Shown: positions 1-10,572 of the stretch, piece by piece
Layout: every line of letters starts with the position of its first letter
How positions within the stretch are numbered: the stretch's first letter is position 1
DNA from: Hexactinellida sp. DTS-2022
Taxonomy: Eukaryota > Porifera > Hexactinellida
NCBI GenBank assembly: GCA_028753945.1
Contig: JAPNXP010000002.1
Coordinates: 2,976,001-3,040,000, forward strand
DNA: 64,000 nucleotides
Direction: 5' to 3'
Made by a program: the position numbers and the translations under genes
The notes under the pieces: model-generated
The model's database searches: none
What the model saw: only the letters and a program-made list of their open reading frames with translations
What the model was told of the DNA's origin: nothing

Positions 1-1136
1 GTATATTCAGCTTATTTAATTAGAATGTAGATGGAATTAACAACTCGAAATTGCCATACTGTTGGTAATTTAGTTAAGACTGACTGGATTTATGGGACTT
101 AGTTAAAAGTAAGAGACATCAGGAAAAAGGATCGGGATTGAAAATATAAACTAACCAAGGCAATCATTTACATACTGACCCTCTACAATTACGAATCTAA
201 TACCAGTTGAAATAATGAATCGAATCATGTCGCTTAGCATTTTGTAGAATAATTTGAAACTGAGGATTTGAAATATATAATAGGAATCTGATAAAATGAA
301 TCTGACACCTAATAACGAATAGAAGTGTTAGACATGTAAATTGGCTTGTATGCACATAACTATGCTACTACAATACTATTTTATAGTATATTTGGCTTCA
401 GTGATGATTTCAATTTTTCCCATAGAGTTTGGCTTATGAGCTAAAAAAAATTTAACTTTTTTGTTTCTTGACCGATTTTAGTGATCTTTAGCTCAATCTT
501 CATGTCTCAACGTGTTCTATCACGTGGCATACAGTGATTTTGGCCATCATTAAAAAAGTAGGGGGGTGTAAGATAGTGCAATTGTACCACAACATTAATC
601 CGCAGGAAAAAAAAAAAAAAAAAAGATTTTTTTTTTTTTAATTTTCTCAAAAAAGTGACCTCAAAGGTGAATTTTTCGGAATTTTTTTTCGGATTCGTCA
701 TCTTGCTATATTAGTGTACTATATATATTAAATATGGCCATTTTCAAGTTTTTACCGTTTGCAACTTTGATCACTTCCGCTTTCCCTTAATCCGTTAATA
801 CGTTAAAAATGTAACGGAAGTTAACTTTAATCCGTTACAGTTAATTTATATTATACAAACAACAACAAAATCAGTTTTTTTGCTATAAGACATCTCAAAA
901 AGTGCTCTAACTATAAAATGTTCCTTTGTTGGGTGATTCAAGCTAAGATATATGCTAGCACAACCTTTATATCGTATAATCAGCGAATAATAAGGGAAAT
1001 AAGTTGTTAAAGGGATGTTGACTAATATAGATATAAGATTCAAATTGACATAAGTGTCACTATTGAAAAATGACTTAAATCGCAAGTTTATGAAGTTCAT
1101 AACTATAGCAAGATATTCAAAGTCTTCCAAAGTAGG
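1..1136. other. AT-rich sequence without recognisable gene
   Basis: I see no coding frame, RNA gene or paired terminal repeat in this stretch. ORFs here are short, run through homopolymers and lack recognisable motifs. The only structure is the A-run/T-run at 607-639, listed separately. Confidence 0.5.
607..639. repeat. poly-A followed by poly-T
   Basis: A run of about 18 A is followed after two bases by a run of about 13 T, so the strand can fold into a simple A/T hairpin. It could be a relic of retroposition or a slippage product. No element ends are visible around it. Confidence 0.8.
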
Positions 1137-1824
1137 TTAAGGTTAAATTACGGCAGATTCACCCAAAAAAACGCATGAATTTAGTTTTGAAGGTGGGAGT
1201 TTGAATTTCACATATATGATGGAAGACATTATAGCTATATCGAAACTGAAAACAAAATCTAATTATCTTCAGTAAATTCGAAATTATTGGGCTTGCAATA
1301 TTATGCTAATACAAAAGTTCCATAGGGGGATTTTTTCAGACTCCACCTGATAAATGTGTGGTTTGCAAGATCATTATTTGCTAAAGACCTGTACTGTGTG
1401 ATCTATCAGATAGATCATCGTTATGGGCGGTTGGTGGGCGGTTTGGAATTTTGATAAGATCCAAATAAAAAATATTGCGACCTTTTGAAACCCAAAAATG
1501 AATAAAAAGGTCAACATTTTATGCGAAATTTGATAAAATGCTTGATAAAAAAAATTCCAAGTCTTAATTCAAAAATATAAACCGTCTACCAACTCCTTAC
1601 GCTTATAATCTTTAAATATTGATTCTGATAACAAACATTCATGGCCGCATTCGCAAATTACCGCATAATATCTACCACCACTTTTGGAAATCGCCCTATG
1701 GGAGATTTGTATTAGCCAAATTTTGAAACCGGCAAAAAATAAAGAGTATAATAGATAGGGACATTTTCTTTTTGGTTTATTGATTTGTATCGTATAGGTA
1801 TATATTTCCCACAATTACAGATTA
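1137..1824 (-). mobile_element. MITE family A, copy 1 (truncated)
   Basis: The left end reads TTAA then GGTTAAATTACGGCAG, matching the right ends of two other copies (25875-26602 and 59752-60479) in reverse orientation. The interior also matches them across almost the full length. The other end is missing about 50 bp where family G begins at 1825. There is no conserved coding frame; a 60-80 aa ORF seen in all copies decays between them. TTAA flanking suggests a piggyBac- or Kolobok-type mover. Confidence 0.75.
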
Positions 1825-3388
1825 GGCCACACTATACTGCAAATGGGAAAATGAGTTAAATTCGTTTTCCTGTTTGTTTCACACTGGTAGATAATCTGGC
1901 AAATTTTTTTTGAATTCTGAGTAGATTTGAAGTCCGTAGGGCTCGTTGACCCAGGAATTCTCTGTTATATAGCCAATTTCGGAAGAAAGTTTAAATTACC
2001 CCCCACAATGCTGGTCGGATAACATGAGATTCGATTGTTTTTGGATAGTACCCTGTAAAGTATACCTACATTTCAAATTTCGGGTGAATCTGACCAATAG
2101 TTTTGGTGTAGCGACCTTTATTAGATCCTGGAATGTGATGGACATCATGGAGGGTGAACTTTTTCAAATGGGTTAAAAAGTTTGTAGGCTCGCACTGCCA
2201 TAATTTACTATCAATTTCGTTGTTATTAATCCAATAGTATCCTTGCATATATACTTAGGATCTTAACCAAAATTTTCAACATTCTAATCAAATAATTCTG
2301 AGTTATAGTCATTTAAAGTCAGATTTGGATTGTCAATGTGCCAAGTCAGACTTCAAAGGGCTGGAACTCTGTAAGTTCGCATTGTAGAGTTTAGATCAAG
2401 GGTCATTCCCAAATTGAATATATATTCATTAGTTTACACTTGGTTTCAAACAATTAGGATAAAAACTGTGAACGCTCAAGCAATTAAAACATTCTGACCT
2501 TTCAGCTCTTTGGGTGGTCCTTTCAATTGTCTATTTTGAATCTCAGAATCCCGTTGACCAATTTATGAAAATTTGAGTGCAAATTGCTAGCAATACCCGG
2601 TTTACTATACCTCAGGAATACATTTTGTGACCCTAACTCGCACATTTTTTCCAAATGACCATATATGGGCATAAAATGTGCCCATTTTTGATGATTTAGC
2701 AAATATTTTTCTCGAAAAATGTAAACGCTAGAGCTTAGCACTAATTTTGTAATCACATCTATGTACTATTACAAACTCATATGAAAAACGGATGAAAGCA
2801 TTTGCAAAATAGTTACAAACATATAAATTCACTTGATTTGAGTCAAAATAGTGGTGTATGTAAAAACCTACCATTGTAACTTTTGGTCTAGATTCCACAA
2901 ATTTGGTTCGATATGTTTGAAACCAATTTTGAATGAATGAATACATATGTTCCTTTATAGAAATACGTTTTTTAACACTTCCGACAAAAACTTTCAGAGT
3001 AACAGCCCTTTGAAGTCAGTCTTTGACTGCCAAACATCGAAATGTTATAGGTTGGCAGTAGAAATCTGACTTCAAAGTGCTGTAACTCTGAAAGATTTTT
3101 TTGGAAGTGTTAAAAAACGTATTTCTATAAAGGAACATAAGTATTCATTCATTTAAACTTGGTTTCAAGCATATTGAACCAAATTTTGTGAAATCTTGAC
3201 CAAAAGTTATGATCGTCCATTTGAAAACTGACCTTTTGATGATGATGCATACATTCCTAAGCTCTAAAAAGGTCGCAACTTCGAAAGTATGAGTCAGAAA
3301 CAGCTGAAATTTTCAATGCTGGTTTATTTTATAGGGTACTATCCAAAAAGATCATAATCACAATCTCAATCTTGAGTATAGTGTGGCC
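1825..3388. mobile_element. Foldback element family G, composite copy 1
   Basis: The ends are GGCCACACTATACT and, inverted, AGTATAGTGTGGCC, each flanked by TTA. The right half (about 2870-3388) is an inverted-repeat hairpin centred near 3045, with arms matching over about 170 bp. The left half (about 1975-2860) matches parts of element N at 37.4-38.15 kb and includes a K-type segment with a CC(A/T)6GG box at 2659-2668. I read it as a G foldback that has acquired sequence from a relative. No coding frame is supported. Confidence 0.65.
2540..2765. repeat. K-type dispersed repeat segment
   Basis: This segment shares with 37.4-37.62 kb and 63.17-63.6 kb a CCATATATGG box (2659-2668), the phrase around TGTGCCCATTTTTGATGA and a half-preserved GAGCTTAGC motif near 2731. 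It lies inside the G composite. Confidence 0.6.
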
Positions 3389-3586
3389 TTACTTAACAAC
3401 AGTGATAAGAATACATAAATAATAATGTGGGTTCAAATAACAATAATACTAACAATAATAATAATACAAGAGTAGCCTTCTGGTGTTTTTCATTAATGTG
3501 AGAACTTCTTCAGTTTTCGATTTTCTATTTCTTTTTGTTAGCTAGTAAACAGTTGGTGCAAGTGAAAATAAGATTTTTAGGATAGT
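3389..3586. other. AT-rich spacer
   Basis: This stretch contains AAT-type microsatellite-like sequence near 3425-3470 and nothing else I can identify. Confidence 0.4.
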
Positions 3587-3928
3587 CTAAATAGAGACAC
3601 AACAAGAAATGCAACTCAATTTAGCAATCGCATCAGTCTCTTCTAAGAATATCAAGGTTACTGTCACAATAATTCTTATGGATGATCCTTCCCTCAATAT
3701 CACAAACAAGTTTTATTTGCTTTCAATTGCAATTAACGTCTTCCATAAAGTTACTATAGATTCGAGGATAAACTCAGATGGATACTTTAGGCCACCACGG
3801 TCAGTTAATTGCAAAAGCCTGAAATCGGGTTGTGAATCTTCAACAAAGATAAAGACTTTGTCAATGTTCAAAAGATCAATGCAAACATGACTTGCCTGAG
3901 TTTTTAATATATATTTATCTAATGCCAC
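3587..3928 (-). pseudogene. Transposase-like C-terminal fragment
   Basis: On the minus strand a single frame stays open from 3928 to the stop at 3587-3589 (113 codons) apart from one in-frame TAA at 3713-3715. The peptide contains TDRGGLKYPS followed by an alpha-helical run. An RGGL..PS arrangement occurs near the C-terminus of several metazoan DNA-transposon proteins, so a transposase remnant is my inference; the exact superfamily is not visible. The 5' side is cut by the foldback element P that begins at 3925. A plus-strand ORF over the same bases (3609-3890) looks like a shadow because it lacks such motifs. Function is lost; the stop and missing N-terminus make this a pseudogene. Confidence 0.45.
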
Positions 3929-5241
3929 GGAATTCTAGAATACCCGGACGAGAAACTCATAAAGTGTTGAAAAAAAACTGGAGGCTGAGAGGCTCCAATT
4001 ATAAAAATTGAAAAAGCAATGGGTTTCCGGTTTCCAAATGCGATTTATGGCATATAGGGGTAACTTTTGGCACCCGTCAACAATTTGAGCTTTTCACTCA
4101 AAATTTCTCAAACCTCGACAAGTCATGACGTCATTGTCACATTTCGAGAACCCTGAAAATTCACATAATTGCACATAATTCGCTCCCTCTAAGAGATAAA
4201 AATCTGAAACCTTAATAGAACATGGACATTAATGATGCGGACAGGTTGGTCACACCAGATTGCCAATATGCTTACTCATTATCGCATGATGACGTAATCA
4301 TTAAAATTTAACATTGTTAAATTTGACTATTCAGGCCTATTTACGCTTTATAATCATTGTTAGAACTTAGAAATAAATAAACTGCACACCAACCGCAAAG
4401 CAGTTGGTGTGTGTTTGGGTTCTGCCGCGAATCGACCTAGCAAGCGAAGCGCGCTAGTCTCTATGGATATACTGTAGCATCTATCTATATCAGTAGTCGG
4501 CAACTTGGTTTCTCGGTGGCCCACTTTACAAGAACAAAATGTCCCAGAAATAAATTATAATGGGTAGTGTTTTTGTTTTTCGGCCCACAATATATCATGA
4601 GGCCCATACAAATTAGCCTCGCGGCCCACTGGTTGCCGATCTCTGAACTATATAGATATTCTGTAGCATCAATCTATATAGATACACTGTAGCATCAATC
4701 TGTATACAAACTATCGCGCTTCGCTTGCTAGGTCGCTTCAAAGCAGAACCCAACCACACACCAACCGCTTTGTGGTTGGTGTGTGGTTTATTTACTTCTA
4801 AGTTCCAACAATGATTATAAAGCGTAAATAAGCCTAAATAGTCAAATTTAAGAATGTGAAATTTTATTGATTTAGTCATCATGCGATAATGAGTAAGCAT
4901 ATTGGAAATCTGTTGTGACCAACCTGTCCGCATCATTAATGTCCATGTACTATTAAAGTTTCAGATTTTTATCTCTTAGATGGCGCGAATTATGTGCAAT
5001 TAAGTAAATTTAGGGGTTCTCGAAATGTGACAATGACGTCATAACTTGTCGAGCTGTGATAAATTTTGAGTGAAAACCTCAAATTGTTGACGGCTGCCAA
5101 AATTTACCCCTATATGCCAAAAAACACATTTGGAAACCGGAAACCTAATGCTTTATCAATTTTAAAATTGGAGCCACTCAGCCTCCATTTTTTTTTCAAC
5201 ACTTTGCGAGTTTCCCGTCAGGGTATTCTAGAAGTCCGTGG
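3925..5241. mobile_element. Foldback element family P, copy 1
   Basis: This is a long inverted repeat. The left arm starts CCACGGAATTCTAGAATACCC and the right arm ends with the complementary AGGGTATTCTAGAAGTCCGTGG. The arms are about 560 bp each and pair over most of their length around a centre near 4590. The inner parts hold the phrases TTGGTCACACCAGATT and ACCAACCGC, which recur in other P copies. A small hAT-type MITE occupies the centre. No coding capacity is seen; the ORF at 4613-4936 is arm sequence. Confidence 0.8.
4491..4645. mobile_element. hAT-like MITE inside P
   Basis: The inverted ends are CAGTAGTCGGCAAC and GTTGCCGATCTCTG, with inner GGCCCAC/GTGGGCC-type matches. The flanks are CTATAT on both sides within an imperfect 8-bp duplication. 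The CAG start and the 8-bp duplication fit the hAT superfamily. The element is 155 bp long. Confidence 0.65.
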
Positions 5242-5363
5242 TACTTCATGACCAGCAATTTAAAGCCAATGAGTGAAGAATCCGTAAATTACATTCAATG
5301 GAAGTTAGATCATCAATTTAATCCCAGACTAGTTGAACATCGATTTCATCGCCATTATTCGTA

Positions 5364-6240
5364 TTAAGGAGATAGAGGCGTGGATTTTCGACACCCGATG
5401 ACCCCCAAATATTATTGTATTATTGAACAGTACTAGTAATTCTAAGAAGGACGTAGATGCTCAGAATTTCAAAAATGGAAAAATTGGAATTAGAAATTCA
5501 TAGTCGAAGTTTAGCCTAATAGTGAATCCATACTAGTCAATAAAAGTTCTAGCTATTTACTCTATTTGGCGCAAGTTCTATTATAGTGCAAGTTTAACTC
5601 TACTACATTAGTACATGGGATTTTGCCACACAGAATTTTCGATATCGATTTGCTTCTTTTTTTCTAATGATTTTCAAATAATCACCCGATTTTATCGGAA
5701 ATTTGGCATTATAAAATTATTAACTCTAAAACATTGTATTAAAGTTGAAAATCGACACGGCAAAATCCCAAGAACAACTGACAAGGCTCATTTTTGAGGG
5801 ATAGTTTTTTTCTCTACGACTTATACTTTTTGAGATATGCGAGCTATACAAAGGTCACTGCCCGGAAAAATCAAACGGAATGTATTTGTACAAAATGACG
5901 GTGATTTTGACCTTTGGTGAAGTCAAAAAGGTAAAGAAAATGTCCGAATCAAATTTTTCTTTAGGAATTGGATAGATACCATATCAAAGTATAGCTAGGA
6001 GTGTTTAAAATCTTATATATCATTTTTCATGAATTTACAATTATTTACTACTCTATGGCCATGATATTTTATAAGACTATGATTTTGACCTTTGGTGACC
6101 TCAAAAAGGTAAAAAAATGTCTAATTCGAAATTTTCTTTCGGAATTCGATAGATAATGTATTAAAGTATAGTAGGTAAGCTTAAACAAGTCTTTTGCATT
6201 ATTTAATAATATACATAGACCCACGCCACTATCTCCTTAA
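5364..6240 (+). mobile_element. MITE family C, copy 1 (877 bp)
   Basis: TTAA lies at both outer edges, with inverted ends GGAGATAGAGGCGTGG and CCACGCCACTATCTCC. It has the same length as copy 3 (56183-57059) and is almost identical to it, suggesting recent movement. The interior contains repeated phrases around TGATTTTGACCTTTGGTGA but no coding frame beyond 61 aa. It is inserted in the coiled-coil gene. Confidence 0.9.
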
Positions 6241-6534
6241 AGGATGAATATGAATCAATAAATGTCTGAATTGAATTTAAGCCACAATCTTGTTGTGATG
6301 CAAAATTTCTTTAAAGCTATAATGGATTCTTCAGAAAGATACTATATTGAATTCATTGAACAAATGCAAAAAGAATATGAATTAAAAAAAATGAGCTTGA
6401 TGGAAGAGACATGCAAAATGATTGATGAGCATAAAGAGTATCTAGATATGAAAAGGGCGGAATGGGAAAACGAAAAAAAGCATTTGAAAAAAAATCAGAA
6501 AATTAAAACAAACGATAATACGAATGCGGGATAT

Positions 6535-6661
6535 CATAGGCGTCGGAAATGGGCCGCTACATTCACGGCATCACTTACACAACTATGGGCCGGGTAGAGC
6601 CGGGTAGACCCTTCGGGCTGCCCGGCCCATGCCGTGTGGCCGGGTGGGTCCGACGCCTATG
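6535..6661. mobile_element. 127-bp hAT-like MITE in coding frame
   Basis: The inverted ends are CATAGGCGTCGGA and TCCGACGCCTATG. The flanking 8-mers CGGGATAT and GGGGATAT match at 7 of 8 positions and read as a target-site duplication. The body is GC-rich, unlike its surroundings, and has a GGGCCGGGTAG-type inner repeat. It interrupts the coiled-coil frame. Confidence 0.8.
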
Positions 6662-6757
6662 GGGGATATAGATTCAGATTAAGTGTAGAATTATTTAAAT
6701 AGAAGAAGAGTATTAGATTTTAGTTTGTAATGTGTTTTTTGTTAATTCATAAGATTT

Positions 6758-6763
6758 AATAAA
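6758..6763 (+). terminator. Polyadenylation signal AATAAA
   Basis: The AATAAA lies 56 bp after the TAG at 6702 of the broken coiled-coil gene, the right place for its 3' end signal. Confidence 0.5.
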
Positions 6764-6979
6764 GTTGTGCTTTACTAGTATTTTAATTAATGGTATTTTT
6801 TAATTTATTAATATTTAAAGTAAAAAATCTATGATATTCACGGAATTAGTTTTTTGAAAAACTCCCTCGATTACCTCAGGGAGAGTCTCTAGCGTGAGTG
6901 GGTATCGCTTAGCGGCCATTACAAATAATACTAAGCGGCTCAAAAGTAAAGCATGTTATACTCAAGAGAAATAAACTTC

Positions 6980-7121
6980 GGTCGAGTGCCCCGATAAGTG
7001 AATGGCGCCCCGATATGCGTGGTTATTTATAATGGGGAAAAAACAAATTCCCAACCTACTGCCCCGATGCGAGGAGTGCTCCGATACCCGCATGCCCCGA
7101 ATATGCGGGGTTCTACTATAC
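6980..7121 (-). mobile_element. pogo/Tigger-like terminus fragment
   Basis: Read on the minus strand the fragment starts TAGTAGAACCCCGCATATTC, the kind of end found on pogo/Tigger-type elements. The neighbouring sequence repeats GCCCCGATA and CCCCGATATGCG. Only one convincing end is visible, so this is a solo end or a short derivative. GC content is well above the surroundings. Confidence 0.45.
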
Positions 7122-7418
7122 TACGTGATCAGGATGATACAAAAATATTGAAAGTTTAGATATCCGGCACATAATTCTCAAACTCAACGAGATAAACTCT
7201 GAAAATTGTATAGAGCATGTGCAAATATGATGCGGACACTTTGGTCACCAGGGCCGGATTAACAGTGGTGTGGCGCTGGGGCAACCCGTATTGTGGACGC
7301 CACTAACTCCTTCAACCAGGGGCGTATTTGACAGGGGCTTCATGGAGTCCCAGTCAGTGCTCCACTGGATGTCGTAGGAGGAAATAGTGTAGTAAAGAAG
7401 GCAGGAAAATAATAGTAC

Positions 7419-8110
7419 GGCCACACTATACTCAAGATATGACACTGAGATTAGGTTGTTTTTGGATAGTAACCCATAAAGTAAACTAGCATTAAAAATT
7501 TCAGCTGAATCTGACTCATACTTTTGACTTTGCACCCTTTTTAGAGCTTAGGAATGTGTGCATCATCATCAAAAGGTCAGTTTTAAAATGGACGATCATA
7601 ACTTTTGGTCTAGATTTCACAAATTTGGTTCAACATGTTTGAAACCAAGTGTAAATGAATGAATACATATGTATCTTTATAGAAACACGAATATTTAATA
7701 TTTTGGCTCTAAACTTTCAGAGTTACAGCACTTTGAAGTCGGATTTCAACTGACAAATGTCACTTTTTCGTAGTTTGGGGGAGGAAGTTTGACTTCAAAG
7801 GGCTGTAACTTTGAAAGTTTATTTCTGAAATGTTAAATCTTCGTATTTCTATGAAGGTACATATCTATTCATTTGTTTGCGCTTGGTTTCAACCAATTTG
7901 AACCAAATCTGTGAAATCTAGACCAAAGGTTATGATCGTCCATTTTAAAACTGACCTTCTGATGATGATGCACACATTCCTAAGCTCTAAAAAGGATGCA
8001 ACGTCAAAAGTACGAGTCAGATTCAGCTGAAATTTTTAATGCTAGTTTACTTTACGGTTACTATCCAAACAACCTAATCTCAATGTCATCCTTGAGTATA
8101 GTGTTTAAAA
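7419..8110. mobile_element. Foldback family G, copy 2
   Basis: It starts GGCCACACTATACTC and closes with the inverse GAGTATAGTG, the last few bases being lost. The two arms of about 300 bp pair around a centre near 7765 and match the hairpin part of copy 1. It lies inside the hAT-like element. Confidence 0.75.
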
Positions 8111-8214
8111 GTCTAAATTTGTTATAATTTTTCAATTTTGTTTAGATAGATATTTTCCGTCAGTATTATTAATGATTAGGTTGTTAGTAATTATTAGTTT
8201 ATTTTACTTGGGTT

Positions 8215-8240
8215 CATAGGCGTCGTAAACCACCCGGGAA
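8215..8240 (+). mobile_element. Solo end of CATAGGCGTCG-type MITE
   Basis: CATAGGCGTCG followed by a CCCGGGAACCCGG palindrome resembles the start of the MITE at 6535. I could not find its partner end, so only the terminus is annotated. Confidence 0.4.
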
Positions 8241-8689
8241 CCCGGAAAGGTACGGGCGTAACAGAGGAGCTACCCAGTTAACCGAATATTACCCAAACTT
8301 TACCCTAGTATGGGTAAAGTCATACCTGCAAACTATTCAGTTGCAAAAATGTATGGGCAACTCTAAAAGTTTTTCTCGCTCGCTCGCCTTGGGAATCTCT
8401 TTACAGTGTTTACACTTATACAAAGAGGAATTTCGCTAAGACATTGCATTCATGTTCTCAATGCTGACAGAATGGCAAGAAATACATTAATGCTATTTAT
8501 ATTTATTAAGGTTGACATAAATCAAGTTAATCTCCTTGCAAATGACTCACAATCAGTAATTTTGTCCAAAATAAAACCCCTGTACAAATGTACTAAATCC
8601 CTGTACGCCTGAATGAACAGCAAAAAGAGCTCAATCCCTGTACAGTGGCAATTATTAATGATATTACACTTACCTAAAAGTAGTTAGAA

Positions 8690-8830
8690 CTACGGCCCAA
8701 GAGTTTCATTGCCTGGAGGTCCGAAGAGCCAACCTTCATCTACGTCGCAATTAGGACGGCCCTATATTTCATTGTCCGGTCGGGCCGAAGGTCTATCCCT
8801 CGTATTTACGACGTCAATGGAACTTGTTGG
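8690..8830. repeat. Short GC-rich duplication
   Basis: Two similar phrases about 70 bp apart (GGCCCAAGAGTTTCATTG... and GGCCCTATATTTCATTG..., each followed by a GTCCG/GTCCGGTCGGG run) suggest a decayed tandem duplication. No function is visible. Confidence 0.4.
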
Positions 8831-9153
8831 ATGATTTAAACTCGTCGGAGCTGAAGTTATGGAGACCCACCTTGGCTTGGGGCCCAACGCCCCTGCCTAC
8901 CACTATAATTTTCTCTGTGAAAAATGAAGTACAACTTTTGTGGTGAGGTCCTTGGTAGTGGAGGCCCCTTGGTGGTGGAGCCGTAGAGGCAACGGGGCAA
9001 TTGTCGCAGTCTCCCATGGGTTAATCCGGCCCAGGTGGTCACACCAGATTTCCAATATGCCCACTCATTATCGCATGATCCGTAATCACAAAAGTTTCAA
9101 ATTGTTAAATTTGACATTTATGCCTATTTATGCTTTATAAACGTTGTTAGAAC

Positions 9154-9415
9154 TACCGTATTTATTTGAATAGTAGCCTAGGCGATTATTGTTTTTTAGG
9201 CCATTTTCTGACCAATAATTTTTGTGACTTTTCGAGAATATCATATGTTGATGCAATTTATTTAGTATAGTCGGTTGATAATCATATTGCGGACTAATTT
9301 AGATAAATAAATTTTCTCAGGGTACCCGTGGTAAATTTGTGTTTGATAATTTGGGGGGCTTTTATTGGAGGTAGGCGATTATTCGAATGGGGCTACTATT
9401 AGAGTAAATACGGTA
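9154..9415. mobile_element. MITE family J, copy 1
   Basis: The ends are ACCGTATTTATTTGAATAGT and the inverse ending AGTAAATACGGT, flanked by TA on both sides. The same element occurs at 61519-61782, with common inner phrases TAGCCTAGGCGATTATTG and GGAGGTAGGCGATTATTCG. TA duplication points to a Tc1/mariner-type or similar mover. It is inserted in P copy 2. Confidence 0.8.
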
Positions 9416-9588
9416 TATAAACCGCACACCTCCCGCGAAGAGGTTGGTGTATGGTTGTGTTCTGCCGAGAAGCGACCTAGCAAGCAAAGTGCGCTAGTTA
9501 CCTACTAAATTTTGATTATATTTGATGATTTTTTTGTTATACAGACTATTATTTGGTCCATATTAAGGACAATAGTTTGTCTGTACAC

Positions 9589-10294
9589 TTAAGGTTTAGG
9601 TATACTATACAAATTTCGAATATTTTGATAAAATCCAAATCATTGTCTATTTCTCTTTTATTGCATTTTGGGATTGTATTGATACCAATGAGTACTCTCA
9701 AGAGATTTCTAAGAAAGATTCCCATTATTTTTCCAGTTTGACACACTTTGGTCACCTCAATTTAGGAAGAATTGCTGTAAATTTTTTTTTCAAAATCCGC
9801 TATCTCAAAACTAACATTTTCAAAATTGCGGAAGAAGTCATTTTGTCAATTTTGGTCATAGAATCAAAAACTCAACGGTTTCGGAGAGATCTCGTAAAGA
9901 TCCAACTTTTCAGTCCTGCGATTTACCCTAATATGAATAGTTCATCTGTTTTTTGGATTTTGGATAAGGAAAATCTTCATTTGAAAATCGACATCGCATA
10001 AAAGTATTTAAAATCCAGAAAAATGTAGATATTCACAATTCCTGTACTCAAAAGTTATATTACATCCAGGTAAACACATTTTATCAATAATATTCTTGGT
10101 ATTGTTTATCTTTTCTGATTGATCTATTCCGCAAAAATGGTAAAATTTAAAAAAAGATTTTTCCTCTATTAGTTTATTTGCCAATATTATTGTATTTTTG
10201 GCATCCTGAGGATGAAGTAATCCGCTGTAAAAAAAATAATTCATTCGGGTAAATACTTATGGTAGAAGTACTCTAGAGTATACCTGAACCTTAA
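9589..10294 (+). mobile_element. MITE family B, copy 1 (706 bp)
   Basis: TTAA lies at both edges, with ends GGTTTAGGTATACT and inverse AGTATACCTGAACC. It matches 40827-41533 in reverse orientation along its whole length. The 87-aa frame at 9738-10001 is repeated in that copy but looks like conserved repeat sequence rather than a protein gene. The right TTAA is also the first TTAA of the satellite array. Confidence 0.85.
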
Positions 10295-10572
10295 ATGAAT
10301 GTAAATTCAGTGAGTGGTGTTTCAGTGGCCCCGTTAGGATACCTTTGACGATAAATACTTCTTATAATCAAAAGAAACAACTGGAATCGGCATTTACCGA
10401 TTTATTTATCAATTTGTGAGTTTTTGAAAGTCATTGCACTCAAAAATTGGATTTTCTCGATTTTAGGCTCTTTAATGAATGCAAATTGAGCGAGTAGAGT
10501 TTCCGTGGCATTGTTAGGACACCTCTGAAGATACAGACATCTTATCATCCAACGAAACAACTGGAAACGTCC

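Larger units (their letters stand above)
5248..6702 (+). pseudogene. Coiled-coil protein gene, split by two MITEs
   Basis: Two coding-looking pieces lie on the plus strand. The first runs from ATG at 5248 for 39 codons (contains ESVNYIQWKLDHQF) to a TAA created by the TTAA of element C at 5364. The second opens at ATG 6262 and is rich in Glu, Lys, Met and aromatic residues with heptad-like spacing (for example EFIEQMQKEYELKK), typical of a coiled coil. A 127-bp MITE at 6535-6661 interrupts it. Past that MITE and its target duplication, the same frame resumes at 6670 and ends at TAG 6702. An AATAAA follows at 6758. A one-base shift near 6250 separates the two pieces even without element C. I do not recognise the family. 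It could be the last exon of a transposon accessory protein. P ends 6 bp before the first ATG, so the 5' part is lost. Confidence 0.5.
7249..9034. mobile_element. hAT-like element (1.8 kb), non-autonomous
   Basis: The inverted ends are CAGGGCCGGATTAAC and GTTAATCCGGCCCAG. Flanking TTGGTCAC and GTGGTCAC match at 7 of 8 bases and agree with the uninterrupted P sequence TTGGTCAC, so this is a genuine target duplication. The CAG start and 8-bp duplication fit hAT. The interior has no transposase frame. It holds a G foldback and a CATAGGCGTCG end, so it is a nested, decayed copy. The 67-aa ORFs at 8814-9042 are GC-rich noise near the right end. Confidence 0.75.
7165..9505. mobile_element. Foldback family P, copy 2, split by insertions
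   Basis: P sequence is present at about 7165-7248, 9035-9153 and 9416-9505. Removing the hAT-like element at 7249-9034 and element J at 9154-9415 joins the phrases GATGCGGACA, TTGGTCACACCAGATT and ACCGCACACC in the order seen in copy 1. Only one arm is represented. This gives a clear order of insertion: P first, then the other two. Confidence 0.7.

Noticed and set aside
1569..1814. 81-codon ORF also seen at 59802-60047
   Set aside because: It is MITE A sequence. A similar frame exists in the copies, but substitutions do not favour codon third positions by eye and the element is otherwise non-coding.
4613..4936. 107-codon minus-strand ORF
   Set aside because: It lies in the right arm of foldback P and the central MITE; the frame is not kept in the other arm or in copy 2.
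8814..9140. GC-rich overlapping ORFs on both strands
   Set aside because: They lie at the right end of the hAT-like element and in P sequence; no motif, and all readings are equally likely.
9738..10001. 87-codon ORF conserved in both B copies
   Set aside because: The copies are nearly identical in DNA as a whole, the third B copy (14363) does not keep the frame, and no motif is present.
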